Below, piece after piece: positions 1 through 14,680 of a stretch of 64,000 nt of DNA. This DNA is from Karstenula rhodostoma CBS 690.94 (lineage: Eukaryota > Ascomycota > Dothideomycetes > Pleosporales > Didymosphaeriaceae). The translations under genes and the position numbers were made by a program. The stretch lies in contig MU001493.1 in NCBI GenBank assembly GCA_010093485.1, positions 2,096,937 to 2,160,936 on the forward strand, read 5' to 3'. The notes under the pieces are model-generated. The model ran no database searches. It had not been told where the DNA came from and saw nothing but the letters and a program-made list of their open reading frames with translations. The first letter of the stretch is position 1, and each line of letters opens with the position of its first letter.

Positions 1-3000
1 TTAGTAGTTTTTTATTATAAATATTATAATTAAGTTTTATTTCTAAGAACTTTTATAAATAATAAAATACTAGTTTTTATTTTCTATTTTTATTTAGTTA
101 TAAAAGAATTACTTCTAATATATAGTTAGATATATTTATTTTAACTCTAGTTAGTTTTTATAGATTAAATATTTATATAAGTAGGGCTATTAGAAATATT
201 ACCTATAATTTCTTAAATATTTCTAATAGTTTTTTTTAAATTAGTTATATAACTTTATTATTATTTTTCTTTATAAGATTTATTAGTAGTATAGTAGTTT
301 TAGAATAGTTCTTTATAAACTTCTAATAGAAGTTAGTAAATTCTAAAAAGAACTAGATATTCTTTATTAACTTAGAAACTAATTATTTCTATATAGTAGT
401 AACCTTCTTTAAATCTATTAATATATCTTTCCTTAAAATAATAAATTCTAGATACTTTATTTTAATAATATAGAACTTATATTTATCTAAATAGAGAAGT
501 AACTAATATTTTTTTATTTTTTTAAGTATTTTCTTTATATATCCTATATATTTTTCTAGTATTCTAGTAGAGTAGATATATATATTATTAAGGTATACTA
601 TATAGAATATATCTAAAGATTTATATAGAATTTTATTAATAATTATCTAAAATATTATAGAGGTATTTATTAATTTAAATAGTATAATCTAGTATTTATA
701 GAGATTATATCTAGTTTTAAATCCTATCTTTTATTTATATTCTTTAGTAATTTATATATAATAATATCTATTATATATATTAAATTTTATAAACTACTTA
801 ACTTCTTAGAGTTAATCTATAAGCTTTATAATTAAGGGTAATAAATATTAATTTTTAATTATAGTATTATTTAGCTATTTATAATTTATATAGAGTTATA
901 ATTTATTATTTTTCTTAGATATCTATAGAATTAAAAAGGCTATAGAATTATAACTTTTCTAGATATATTTCTATTCTAGATTTTTTTATAAGTACTTCTA
1001 TACTTTTTTTTTAATTTATTAATATTAATTTTAGCTATTCTAGTTATAGTTTTATATCCTTTTCTAGAGATATTATATAATTCTATTTTTAGTAATCTAG
1101 TAGTTTTTTTTTTTTAATTTCTTTAAAGAGTTCTATATACTCCTTATATTCTAGTAAAATTATTAATAGTTTTTTTATAACTTAAAGATCTAAGTATTAT
1201 ATCTAAATAATTTATACTTATTTTAGATTTTCTTTTAGAATTCTAATAATTTTAATAGCTAAGATCTTCTTAGTTTATTATTATATAATTTACTTAGTTA
1301 AAGTATTTAGGGCCTTTAGTTTTACTTTTTATAGGTATTTTATACTAGTAATCTATAATATTAATTCTTAGCTATATATTATTTAACTTTTCTAGTTAAT
1401 ATTTAAGTTATTTTCTAATAACTAATTATAACCTATAATAGTTTCTAGACTTTCTATATTTATTATAATAAAACTATATTAACTTTTAAATCCTTTAATA
1501 TCTATTAGTAATAATAGTATCTTAAAGTATAACTAATTTTTACTATACCCTTAGAAAAATATTCTATCTACTATTTCTAATTAGACTAGTTCTATTTTAT
1601 TTTAATATAATAAGTTATATTTCTCTACTATTCTAAATAAGATTAGATATTTAGTAATACTAAAGTCTATTAGTATATTTACTTAGAATATTTTAATTAT
1701 AATCTATTTTTTTATATAAAGTTCTATAGCCCTATTATTTTTATTTACTTTTTAAACTTTTAGAATATTTTTATTAGCTTAGCTTATTATCTAGTAGTAT
1801 TCTAGTTTTTTAATATTATCTATATTTTAATCTATAGTTTTCCTAAATACCTATAGTTATTATAGAGGGGGTAATTAGTATAGTATAGTTCTATAGTATA
1901 CCTCCTTATTAATTTTAAATAAGCTTAGGGATTTTTAGGATAATTCTAGATTATATATCTTTAATATTTTTCTATTCTTATTATCCTTATAATTTCTTCT
2001 TTATTAACCTTATTTTAGTATTTTAAGTATTTAGTAATTATATATTTAAAAAAATATATTTTTTTATAATCCTTATTACCTTAGTTATATATAATAACTT
2101 TCTTTTTACTTAAGTATTTTAAATACTATTCTAGATAATTATAGTAATACTACTTAACTTTATATATATATTATATTTTATTTTTAATTAAGTAGATAAT
2201 TTCTTTATATTTATAGAGTATTTTTATATTTCCTAAGTTCTTTTCTATTAGCTAGTAATATATAGTATACTTCTATCTCTAATATTTAGAATAGCTTTCT
2301 ATATAGTATTATTACTATTTAAATATATTATAATTATATAAATATTACTCTAATTAGTAAATATAATATTATACTTCTAGATAGTCTTCTTTTAGAAGTT
2401 TCTTATAGTCTAGTTATCTAGGGGCCTTAGCTATACTAGTTTTTTCTTTCTTATAATATTTATAGCTATTATAGTTATAGTACTACTATTTAACCTTTAA
2501 ATAATTATTATTAATCTAGATTTACTATATAGGTACTAGGATATTTCCTTATTATTCTTTTATTTAATAGTATATTCTATTAATATCTATACCTATAATT
2601 CTAATTTTATAGTTATAAACTAGTATAAAATACTTATTATTTCTATATATTTAGTATAGATTTTATAAAATTTAGTTTATAATATTCTTTTTATTAGTTA
2701 TTTTCTAAACTTTCTCTAGTAACTTAAAGAAATTAGAGTTATTTTTTATATTATTCTTTTAAAATAGTATAGGAGTTTTAGACTATAGTATTATTATAGC
2801 TACTTTTATTATCTAGACTTACTTACTCTAGAATTTTCTAGAAAAATATTTAGCTTTAAAGTATCTCTTTTCTTTATAGTTTAGATAAGTCTTATCCTTA
2901 AAATATTATTATTAGATATTATTCTATTTTTTTTATTATAAAATTTATTCCTTCTTCTTATAGACTTTATCTCCTATAATTATATTTCTATCGCGATTCC

Positions 3001-3700
3001 TTTACTTATAATATAGCTTTTATATATTAGCCCTTAAACTAAATACTAATTTAGTAGATTTTTTCTTCTCTAGCTATTATTTATATAATTAATAGTTAAT
3101 TTATACTACTAGTTTAATTAGGGCTTCTAGACTATTAGACTTTTTATAATAAAATAGTTTATTTTTAACTAGTTTCTTTAAGCTATTATAATAGGCTACC
3201 TATAATAGAATATTATTCTAATTAATTTTAGCCTAAAGTTATTAGAATATAGTAGAGTATTTACTAATTAATTCTATTTACTTAATATATTAGATAAATT
3301 ATTTAGTCTATTATTTTTTATTTACCTTATTAAATATAATTTTAATTTATTTCTTAAATTCTTTCTAGAATATAAAGATCTTTATAGTTTTTTTATTCTA
3401 TTTTTCTAGTTCTATTTTATATACTAGAAAGTTTTTAATAATTAGATATATTTATTTTACTACCCTTCCTATTATATATATTATAGTAGCTAAAATTTTT
3501 ACTTAATTATTTCTAAATATATTATAGTTATACCTATAATATAACTCTATATTTATTAAAAATATTTTAAAGTTAGTTTTTATTTCTCTATTATAGAGTT
3601 TTAGAATTTTAAAATTAACTCTTAGTAGGTATACTACTATAATTATAGGAACTTAAATCTATTCTATAATTATAGCTAGCTATATTTTAAACTATTTTAT
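1..3700 (-). pseudogene. Degenerate gag-pol of family 1 copy A (partial)
   Basis: Relic of the gag-pol polyprotein (capsid/nucleocapsid, protease, reverse transcriptase) on the minus strand. Visible landmarks: at 2846-2887 a CX2CX4HX4C zinc knuckle in which all four ligands now read Tyr (T-Y-L-N-Y-K-E-K-R-Y-F-K-A-K-Y); near 850-897 the RT palm motif equivalent to LYIDY; and at 563-598 the RT catalytic motif read as VYLNNIYIYSTR, where NN replaces the catalytic DD. The order gag-RT going leftward fixes the orientation. Integrase and the chromodomain, present in the sister copies, would lie off the left edge. Non-functional: stops are frequent and catalytic residues are lost. Boundaries are approximate because no start codon survives. 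Confidence 0.8.
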
Positions 3701-3833
3701 CTTTTTAACTTATACTACTAAGAAAGTTACTAGATTACTAGTTAGACCTAAGGTAGTACTTACCCTAGAGCCCCTTAAGCTAGTAGGTATATTTAGTAAT
3801 ACTATATTATTTTAAATCCTTAAATAGTTAAAA

Positions 3834-4335
3834 TATTATAAGGGATTTTCTATATATCTAATCTAGATTTATACCTTAAGGATTATTTAAGAAATAAAAT
3901 ATAAGGGAGATAAGTACTAAATAAATTAATAATTCTATATTATAATAGAATATAATATAATAATACTAAAAGAAGACTAAGTATTTATATATAGATAAAA
4001 TATTTTAATTTAAGTATAAAAGTTAATTATAAAAAATAGAAACTATATAGAAATTTTTTTAAATTATATACTAATTATTTTAATTTTTACTATTCTAGAA
4101 TCCCCTAGTTTACTCCTATAAATTCTATCTTTTTAGTAGAAATATTTACTCTACTTTTACTAAAACTTAATATTCTTAGAATTTTATACTTTTAGTAGAA
4201 TTATAGTTATATAATTTATAATATAAGTTACCTTATAGATTTATATATAAGTACCTATTAGTTTTATTTCTATTACTAATATTTTATATATAATTTTTTT
4301 CTTTCTTTTAGTCTAGTTCTATTATAATTATAATA
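3834..4335 (-). repeat. 5' LTR of family 1 copy A (502 bp)
   Basis: Same length and sequence family as the LTRs at 26154-26655, 30114-30615, 35149-35650 and 44516-45016. Read on the minus strand it begins tattataattata and ends ccttataata. The usual TG...CA ends have become TA...TA, as RIP would produce. Confidence 0.92.
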
Positions 4336-4340
4336 TTTTA

Positions 4341-5578
4341 CTATATATTTTCTAGTTTTTTTTATAATAGTCCTTTTAGTACTAACTTCTCCTTAAGGTA
4401 TTAATTAAGGATCTAGCTAGAAAGATAATTATATATAGAGAACTTCTAGATATATAATTTATTTTAATTATTAAAATATCCTCTATTAAATAGGTTATAG
4501 TAATCTTTTTAAGGGCGCTAACTAATATATTATACTAGCTACTTAAGTCCCTTAGTATTAAAAAAGTATATTCTATTTATATTAATAAGCTAATACTAGA
4601 AAATTTTAATATTAATAAATTAGTAATATATATAAAAACTAATAATAACTTATATAAGCTTAATTAAGATTTTAGAATTCTAGATAATATTTATATTAAC
4701 TAAGAATATATAGAAACTATATAGATTTTATAATAATTTATTTTATATTATTATATTTCTTAGCTTTATCTATCTATTAAGGTATATTACTCGCCTATTA
4801 AAATATTACTTAGTATTACTAGAGCTTTTTATCTAGTAAGTTATTTACTTAGATTTTATAAATAATATTTACTATATTTTATTATTACTTTTTCTATTTT
4901 AAAATCTTAATAATTATTATTATTCTAATTATCCTTTTTTTATTTATTTTATATACTCTTTTAGCTAATTTACTATATTAAATAAAGTTACTAATATTTT
5001 TTAAGTTTCTATATTTTTATTATAGTATAGTTATTATATATAGAAGCCTTTTATTTATTTTTTCTTCTATATTTACTTTTTATTTTATATTTTTTTTTTT
5101 TTTATAATTACTCTTTCTCTATAGTTATTTCTATTATTTTACTTAATAAAAGAGTCTTTTCTATATACTAGAATTTTATTCTCCTTTTATTATATATAAA
5201 TTGGCTATAAATTCTACTTATATTATTCTATATTATAACGAAAATAACGTTCTAGTTTACTAAAAAAACTAGTTAAGTTTTTAATCTATTTTCTTAGTAA
5301 TTATATACCTTAATATACTAGTATTATTAGCTTATTTTAGTACCTTATAGTAAATATCCCTACTATACTAGACTCTATAGTATTCTTAGTATAAATATAT
5401 ATTATTTAATATCTATTTATATTTATACTAATATATTCTTAGTAATAATAAAACTTTATTTAATTATAATAATAAAAAAGTATAGGTATTCTATAAAACC
5501 CTTTACTTAATTAATAATACTAAAAAGTTTTAAGTATATATAACTATATAGAATAACCTTCTTAAATAATAAATAAAA
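4341..5578. other. RIP-degraded background, nothing recognised
   Basis: AT-rich sequence with almost no CA/TG. No LTR, hairpin or repeat shared with the rest of the window was found, and no reading frame stands out. It forms part of the older background into which copy A was inserted. Confidence 0.5.
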
Positions 5579-6505
5579 TTTAAGTGGCTTTTTATAAATA
5601 TTAAGGAGGTTATATTATAAAAATATCTATAATATAAAAAGAAAAAGGGTTACTAGTTATATAGTAGAAATAAAAAAGTAAAATAATAAATATATTTTAT
5701 TAATATAACTAAGTTTAGTAGGAAGCTAAAAAAGTAATACCTTATACCCCTTATAAAAATTAGTAGATTCTAGGGTTCTAATAAAATTAAATACTATAAA
5801 TAGGGTAATATATATTAGAAGTATTACTAGAACTTTAGTACTACTATATCTCGTAATACTAACTAGAAAGAGACTAGAGTTAAGCTAAACTAGTTTCTAC
5901 TAAATAAAATTATTAATAGGGATCCTTTAAGGGTATTTAAAAATTCTATTATCTAGATTAATCTTAAATACCTATACTTTTAGTAAAATATATATAGTTT
6001 TATAAAGATAGGTAGAAATAAATATATTCTTTAATATAAGCTAATTAATTATTCTAAACTATCTAAAAACTATATATTTAATTAGTAAAAACTAATTATC
6101 TCTATAAAAGTTATATATCTATCTAAATTAATAATTTATTTTAAAATACTAAATTCTTCTATATATAATAGTATAGTAGTACTAAAACTTTTTTCTAGTT
6201 CTTTAGTAGATAGTTTATCCTTAGTTACTTTTCTAGAAAGTATAAACTTTAATAATAATACTACTTTTTTACTACTCTTATTACTAGAAATAATACCGCT
6301 GGCCAATAATATAATAATATCTAGTATACTAAAAACGTATAAATATATTATATTAATATTACCCTAGTCTAATATTATTTCTATTCTATTTATAAAATAT
6401 AAATTAAATTAGATTTCTATAGCCTTATTCTATAAAAAAGCCCTACTATAAAAATCTAAGGTAAGGGTACTAAATTCTCCTATAAAATTAAAGAAAAGAG
6501 ATTAA
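5579..6505 (+). pseudogene. Coding relic, unknown family, with former Pro/Ser/Thr-rich linker
   Basis: One plus-strand frame runs 308 codons without a frameshift before the TAA at 6503-6505. It contains a stop-free stretch of 92 codons (6089-6364), unlikely by chance in this base composition. The internal stops are TAG/TAA, as expected from CAG, CAA and TGG. The N-terminal half reads Lys/Arg-rich (for example YKKKKGY). The stop-free part is rich in Ser, Leu, Ile and Asn with a run of six Leu near 6270; since RIP turns CCA into CTA and ACA into ATA, I infer a former Pro/Thr/Ser-rich linker. Two residual targets (CTGGCC, 6299-6304) survive inside it. I do not recognise the protein; a Gag-like or transposase-accessory protein is possible. 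No start codon can be chosen, so the left end is arbitrary. Confidence 0.4.
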
Positions 6506-9500
6506 TCCTCTAATATATAGAATATTTATATTTATTCTATATTAATTCTAGAACTTCTCTCTATTATAGAGTATAAGTAGTAGACTATTATAGAAAATAT
6601 TAAAATTACTATTAAATATATAATATAGTAAACTTATTTTTATAAAAAATATCTTAAATAGTATATAAGCTAGGTTACTATAAATATAGATATATTATAT
6701 AGTCTATTACTAAACTATAATTAAATAGTTAAATAGCGAAAATAGTTAATACCTACTTTAGTCTTCTATTAAATATTATTAGCTATTACTTTCTAAGCTA
6801 GAAAACCTAATTACTACTTTTATATTTTAATCTATTTATAATATTAACTATAGATATCTAGTATATAATACTATAGGTAATACTATTATTTAGAAATAGA
6901 TACTAGCTTATCTAGAATATATTAATATACTAAGGGCTATAAAGATCTAGAGAGAATAAAATAATATTAGTATATATAAATTACTAAGCTAAGCTAGATA
7001 ACTAGTTATATCTAGATATAATAATAAAATTAAAATATACTTTTTTACTAGTAAAGAGATAATAGAATAATTTAAATCTAATTTTATTTTTTATAGGCTA
7101 ATTATTATAAAAAACTAGTAGTAGTTTAAGTAAAATCTATATAAGGGCCTACTAATAGACTAGCTTTTCTAATAAATAGAAAATTTTACTAAATCTATTT
7201 TTATATAAAAGTCCTTATATAGTATATAAAAAGAGTTATATATTAAAATATAGTTTAGTAATATTTAGTATAAATTTAAAAGAAATAATACTAGTAAAAA
7301 CCCTTTTAATATTTTTAAAATATATAGTTTTTTTTTATATTTAATACTACCCTTTTTCCTTATAGGTAAGAACTACTAGTTACTTAGTTAAGTATAGAAT
7401 ACTATTTTAAATAGTAATTTTAGAGAAAGATATACTATATTAGTTATAAAATAATAATAATAAAAGAATATTAAAAATTAAATATTACTAGTCTAAAATA
7501 GTATCTAAATATTACTATATTAGAATAGTTATAGAAAGGTTATATAGCTTATAGTATAATAAGGGTAAATTAGTTTTAACTAAATTTTTTATTTATTTAA
7601 AAAAGAACTATATAATTAGAGTACTAACCTATTTAATTATATAGGAAATAGACTAAAATATATTATATTCTATTTAAACTAAACTATCTATTTTAAAATA
7701 GATATAATTTATTTTATTTTTTAAATTATTTATTATTCTATATTTATACTAGATAAATATATTTTATAGTAGTTCTATATAGATTTAATAATAGAGATTA
7801 TTCTAAATTAGTTAAGGTTTTCTAATACTACTAATAAGGAGTTATAACCCTTAGTAGAAATATATATAAAAATAATAATAAACCTTATAATAAAGTAATA
7901 ATATTAAAATAGAATAGAAGAGCTAGGTAATAAAAAAATAATTACTAGATTTTTATATTTAAAGGGGGTATAATTACTACTCTTTACTATAGAATATAAT
8001 ACTAATATATAGATAGTAAATAAAACTAGAATTATATAGCTATTAGCTATTTTAAGTAGTATATATAAAGAAGATTTTTATATTATTTTATCTAGTAAAT
8101 AGTTATTACTTTTAATTTTAAAACTCTTTAAAAGCTTATTTTTTCTTAGTAGATTTAATAGTAATATATTTATTAATAAATATTTTTAACCTTTTTCTAT
8201 CTTACTTTTTAACTATAAAAATATCTATATATTTAACTAATATAAATAAGCTTAAAACTCTTTATATTACTTCTAAATATTTTAAATTATTTATATTAAC
8301 TATTAAGTTAATATATATAATTAATATTAGATAATATCTTTCTAATAGTATTAGATTTTTATAGATTAGCTTTAATAATACTATCTCCCTTAGTTATCTA
8401 AATAAAGAAGTTAGGGTTTATAATTAGAAAATTATATATTATATCTAACTAATCTAGCTAGTTATTATTATAATATTAATATTTTTATATAGAAGTTATA
8501 GTATTATAACTATTTTTCTATAATATTTTCTAAATATAGAATAGCCATTTCTAAAGTCTAAAGAAAATATATATTTTATATTAATTTTACTATATTTATA
8601 ATATACCCTTTTCTTTATAAAGAGTTTTCTATTAACTATTATATTAACTATAGTATATTTATAAAATAGTATATCTAAATAATTTTATATATTTTAAAAT
8701 ACTATAATAGTATTTTTATTCTATTTATAGAATTCTATACTATCTTATATAAGAATATTTTCTTTAAATTAAATTTAGATTAGATATTTCTTATATTCTA
8801 ATTTTTTCCTAAGAAGACTAACTACTTAACTAGTTTTTAAAAATTCCTCTTAAAATATATATTTATAGAGCTAGTTTATAGTTTTTCTGGCTAGAATATA
8901 TAATCTATAACTTATATTTAATTATATATTATAAGTATATAGACTTATTCTATAGCCACGATTTAGTTATATAATACTAATAAATAATAGAATAGCTTAT
9001 AGTAGAAAAGCCTATATATAATTAAAAGATATATAATTTTTATACTATAATTTATTAAGAATAATATATTTAAGTTTTATTATAAATTTTTTATTATCTT
9101 CTAGTTATTCTTTATTAATTTTAAACTAAGAAACTATAAGTATAAGAAAGGCTAGAATAAATAGCTAATAGCTATCTAGTTATTTATTTTAGAATTTTAA
9201 ATAGAGTTTACTCTAAAGTATCTATTTATTTAAGTAGGGAAGCTTAGTAATATATTTTCGTATAAAAATACTATATAACTATTCTAGAGCTAGTTTAGAA
9301 AGTAAATATTCTATATTAAGAAAATATACTTTTAGAATAGTTTTAATATTAGAAACTCTACTAGTAAGTATATTTTTAATTATTAAATTTTAGAACTATC
9401 TTTAGAGTAGTAGTAGAAATAACTAAATTTAAAAACTATAGTTTATTTCTAATACTTTTTTTTTCTTATCTTTAAATATATAGGAAATTATATATAATAA

Positions 9501-12500
9501 TTTTCTATAAAATTATTTATTATATTTAGTTTTACTAAATATCTTATATTTATATTAATTAAGAATAGAAATTAAAAACTATTTATAGTCTTTATAGTTA
9601 TATTTTCTATATTAAAGTTTTTTTTATAAATCTATATTTATTAGCTAGTTAAAAGTAAATATAAAAATAGTTATTATATAATTTTAAATTTAATCTCTCT
9701 AGTTAAGTTAAGGCCTATACCCTAAGTATTTACTAGTTAAAACTAAATTAGACTATTATAGATAAAAATACTACTAGTGGCTATAAAGGCTATAGAGACT
9801 AAATTTTAGTAGATTTTTATATATTTCTATTTTTTTATAGACTTCCCTTAAACTTTTAATAGTAACTATCTATTACTAGTTAGGGATTAAATTAATATTA
9901 AGTATTAAAAATTTATATTAAGTATTTTAATTTTATATTTTTCTATACTTTTTTTTATTTATAATTTTAGTCTAGTTCTTTTTACTATTTCCTTAAATAA
10001 AATATTTAATATTTTTAAGTATTTATTATTCTAATTTTATAAAAAGAGAATAGATAAGTTTTATATTTATAATTTCTATAGTCTAGACTAGAATAATATA
10101 AACTTTTAATACTATTAATTAAAAATTACTATATATAGTTTATAGTATAGATTCTACTTATATTTTTTTTAGAAGGTAGAGAGGTAAATAATTTTATACT
10201 AGTATATAGTTTTATTCTAGTATACTAGATAATAGATAGTAGTATTTTAAATTAAAAAATATTTCTATTTAGTTTTATAGTTATTTCTAAATATTTTACT
10301 ATTCTATTTTCTCTTATCTATTTTTATCTAATAATTATTTTTTCTTATCTAGTTACTAATATTCCTTCCGTTATAAATAGGTTATAGTAATAAAGATGGC
10401 GCCTAAAAGGTACCTATAGAAATCTAGATAATAATATAAATTTAGTAAAGAAATAGAGTAGTTATTAGTTATTTAGTAAAATATCTCTATTATAGTATAG
10501 CTATACTTTTAATTCTAGTATACTAATTATAATTTTCTTTACTATTATTAATTAAACTAATATATATAGTAGGGTATAATATAATATATTAATTATAAGT
10601 AGGTAAATATCTATATCTCTAAATTTATATATAAAGTCTATATATATATTCCTCTAGAATATATATATAGAAATTATAAATAATTATATTTTAGATATTT
10701 ATAAATAAGTTTATTATATAATAGTAGGCTAGAATTAAACGCTACTATATAATATAAAATATTCCGGCTCCTTTATAAATTTAAGAAATTAATAGTTTAT
10801 TATAAATTATTTATAAACTATAATAATAGTCTAATAGTAAATAGTTAAGTATATTAAAAAATTTAGAAGTAGATAATAAAATTAAATTTAATACTAATAG
10901 TAAACTATAGTACTTTATAGTAATATACTACTATCCCCTAACCTCTCTAGATATTTAAATTTAGAAACCCTATAATTACTAAGCTAGACTTATTTCCTCT
11001 ATATCTAACACGTTAAGAAAAAAGTATTTATAATACTATAATATAAAGTATATAAGCTTTTTTCTAGTCTAATACTAAGGACTATAATATCTTCTTTAGA
11101 ATTTAATATATAAAAAGTAGTAGTCTAACGAAAATTCTCTATTAAGCTAATATACCTAAAGAAACTTTTAAGGGGTATAATATAATAGTATTTTTATTAT
11201 TTTAATAGAATAATAATTTATTTTAGTCTATTTAAATATAAATAGACTACTATTATACTAGAATAGATAATTAGAATAAAAAAGTACTTAAGACTTTTAA
11301 TTATTAAGTTTTAATAATAAAATAGCCTAAAGTATATCTATATTAGGCGTTTCTAGAGATGGATATTTATAGTATTATTATTTATAGTATTTAAAAAAAC
11401 TAATTAAAAGCTATATTAAGTAATTAATATTCTAAATATATATTAAGTTAAATTATAGACCTATAAGAAAACTATAAATAATATCTACTAGAAAATAAAA
11501 CTTAATTATTTAAATATTTTTCTTTTCTAGTATCTCCCTTTTATTTAGTAGTTAATAGTCTAGATACTTAGTTTTTATTAAGTATTTTCTCTATTATAAT
11601 TTTATACTAATATTCTATATACTTCTTTTAGAATTATATATATTAGCCTTTTTTTTACTTTAAAAGAAACTTATAGGTACTATATTAAATAACTTTCTCT
11701 ACTATTTTATTTTTTTTACTACTCTTTCTTCTACTTTTATTCTCCTTAAAGTCTAAAACTAAGATATTATTAGTATTTTTAACTACTAATATTAGATACC
11801 TATTATTTTTATTAGTATTCTATTTTTATATATTAATTTTAATAGAGACGTTATATAATATTATTATAATAGTATAGCCCTTAAAAATCTTCTCGAAATT
11901 TATATTAATCTTATATACCTTATTACTATTAAGGGAAAATATTAGTTTATTTAGTAGTATAATTTAAGAGTTTTAGAAAAATATATACGCCTATAATAGC
12001 TATTAAGTCTATTCTCTAGAAAGAATACTATACTTAGAGTTAAAAAGACTTTAGTAAAATATATTTTAAGTTTATTATTATTTACCTTATATTTAATATA
12101 TAATTACCTAGACGTTTTATAATATTTTTATAAATATCTACTATTTTATAGGCCTTAATAACCTCTATATTAGTAGTTTTAAACTTAATATATCTAATAT
12201 TATATAGGACTAAGCTTTTAAAAATAACCTAGTTTATAATTTATAGTATAGTACTAATATATATTCGAAGGCTTTATTATTTAGTATATATATAAATATA
12301 GAAGGGAAGTATACCTATAATAACTATATAAAATTTTTAATATTAACCCTACTAATAGTAATAATACTACTATATAGGTCTCCTATTTATAAAATAAAAT
12401 TAAATATTATTAATTTACTAATACTAAATAGTTTAATAAGGGCTATTATTTTATTTATTAGAAGTTTAAAATTTAAGTTTTAAAATATAGTCTTTTTACT

Positions 12501-14374
12501 AAAATAGATAGTAATATACTTAAAAACTATTTTATATTAACTCTACTTAAATTTACTCTTATTTTTCTCTATAGAAGGATTCGCTAATATAATATAAAAT
12601 AAATAGAAAGTAGAATAAAACTTCTTAATAAGTTTCTTAAAAATATTAACTATAAAACTTAAGTATTAAACTATAATATAGTAGAAGTTACTATAAATAG
12701 CTAGATTATTAAGTATATCTATACCTTTAAAAATATAGTTAATAAGAACTATTAGTATTATACTCTAATAATTTAAAAAAATAATTATAGAATCTATTTA
12801 TATAAAGAATTATTTAAGTATACTTAAAGTATATTATAACTACTTTAATATAAATAACTCCTCTTTATAGAATTCTATTTTAAAATTTTTTTAATTATAA
12901 AATACTATTATCTTCTATATATATACTCTAGTATTAAACTATTATACTACCTACTACTTTAATATATTAATATCGTCCTATTTAGGTATAGTAACCTTAA
13001 GGGATTATATAGTATTAAGGGTATTAAATAATATTATATATATAATAACTAGAGCTATATAGTTTCTATAGCTATTTATTATAATACTGGCTCTAATAAA
13101 CTTAATAACTCTTAGTAAAACTTTAAATATAAGAAGATTAAATATATTAGTAATTTTACTATTAAGATTTATAAACTTAATAATATTACTAGAGTCTACT
13201 AACTTATAATAGGGCCTATTAAAACTTAGTAGTTACTTAAATATATTTATATATATTATTAGATTCTACTAAATCTTAATACTTATCTAAAGGTACTCTC
13301 TAATACTCTATAGAAAAATTTCTAAATTAACTATATTAATTATTATAGTAAATAAAAATAGATACTAGACTCTAGTTAGATTTTATAGCTAGATTATTTT
13401 AATAGTACTTCTAAAAAGGTTACCCTATAGTCGTGGCTATATAAGGTCTAGTATTATTTTAAATATAATAATTAAAATAATAGATATTATTTTAATATAA
13501 AAGCGCTATCTCTTTTATAGCTATATTTAAGACTAGATTATAGGGAGTTTTTTTTTTAATTATTTCTATTATAATCTAGACTTAGTAATTTTATCTTTTA
13601 TATTCTTTTAAAATAATTTATTTTTATTTTTAGTAGTAGCCATTTTAATAGTAGTAGTTATAGCTATAAATTTATTTATATTATTATTATTATTATTTAC
13701 TAGACTAGTAAGTATACTAGAATAAATAGTATTTAAATTATTTTCTAGTAGTATAGTATATATATTTATATTATATCTAGACTATAGAACTAAAATAAGT
13801 ATACTAAAAGATATTATTTTAATAATTATAGAAACTATATTATAAATTAATTTAAACTTAACTAATCTAGAATATAGTATAAAAATATACTAAACTAGAA
13901 AAATTATTTTAAATACTAGTATAAGGGTTTATAATATAATATAAATATACTATAGTTATTATTTATTAAAATAATAGAGTTTATTAAACTTAATAATAAT
14001 ACTAAAGTTATAAATAGCTATAGTAAAAAAAATATCTCCCCTAGATATAAATAATAAAATAAAAGTATTAACTATAATACTAAAAAAAAAAAATTTAAAT
14101 AATATAAAAACTAGTTATAAATTACTAGACTTATATATTTCTATATTTATATATCGCGCGATAATCTAGTAGATAGATATAGTAAAGACTAGAATAATCT
14201 AGAACTAGTTAAATAGTATTTTTCTATAAAATAATAGATAAGTAACTAGATTTTTATATACTATTCTAGATTTTTTTTATATAAATCTTCTCTATATACT
14301 ATTAACTATAATAATTAAAATAATCCTTATCCTAGTACTAGTCTATATAGTATAATACTATATAGTTATAAAAC
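6506..14374. other. RIP-degraded background, no element identified
   Basis: About 7.9 kb with no intact gene and no repeat shared with other parts of the window that I could see. Minor landmarks: a purine tract aaagggggta at 7963-7972 followed by taattac, resembling a polypurine tract/LTR junction but without a detectable partner LTR; a rare surviving ATGGCGCC at 10394-10401 followed by a stop-interrupted frame; a surviving ATGGAT at 11378-11383; an (ATT)n run near 13678-13699; an A-run near 14083-14093; and a CG-rich palindrome at 14153-14164. Probably very old transposon remains, but that is inference from RIP alone. Confidence 0.45.
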
Positions 14375-14612
14375 TAGGATATAGCTAAATAAAATAAATA
14401 CTCTTAGAATTAGATAGATAGAAAAAACTATATAAATTAAGACTAAATTTAAAATACTAAGATAGAGAGGATTCTAGAAAGGGACTCTCTATATACTAGA
14501 TATTTAAAATCTACTAACTAATCTATATATAGACTACTAAATAAGGTCTAAGCTTAAAAGTAAGTAAATATTCTATAAAGGGATTTAACCTTAGATTAAA
14601 TTAACCCTTATA
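14375..14612 (-). repeat. 3' LTR of family 2 (238 bp)
   Basis: Direct repeat of 22270-22507 with the same length; most differences are transitions. On the minus strand it starts tataaggg and ends with a sequence that was probably TG...CA-bounded. Confidence 0.9.
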
Positions 14613-14624
14613 CTACCCCCCTTT
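14613..14624 (-). other. Polypurine tract of family 2 element
   Basis: Minus-strand aaaggggggtag lies directly beside the 3' LTR, the expected place for the plus-strand DNA primer. A pure purine run contains no CA/TG, so RIP could not erode it. A residual CA (gcacga) sits just upstream. Confidence 0.75.
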
Positions 14625-14680
14625 AAGCACGATCTAGGGTTTTAATAGTTTCTAAGGACTATAAGAATATCTATATCTAT

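Larger units (their letters stand above)
1..4335 (-). mobile_element. Family 1 Ty3/gypsy chromovirus, copy A, truncated by window edge
   Basis: A minus-strand LTR retrotransposon whose 5' LTR is at 3834-4335; the internal region runs leftward off the window, so the 3' part of pol and the 3' LTR are not visible. It aligns along its length, in reverse complement, with the copy at 35149-45016. Position 1 corresponds to about 42080 of that copy once its two nested insertions are ignored. The five bases outside the LTR (4336-4340, tttta) would be one target-site duplication, but the partner is outside the window. Every reading frame is riddled with TAA/TAG. Differences from the other copies are overwhelmingly C/T and G/A transitions, as expected of RIP. 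Assignment to Ty3/gypsy rests on the gag zinc knuckle and reverse transcriptase motifs noted separately. Confidence 0.9.

Noticed and set aside
7963..7990. Polypurine tract plus LTR start at aaagggggta
   Set aside because: No matching second LTR was found upstream in the same orientation, so the junction is unsupported.
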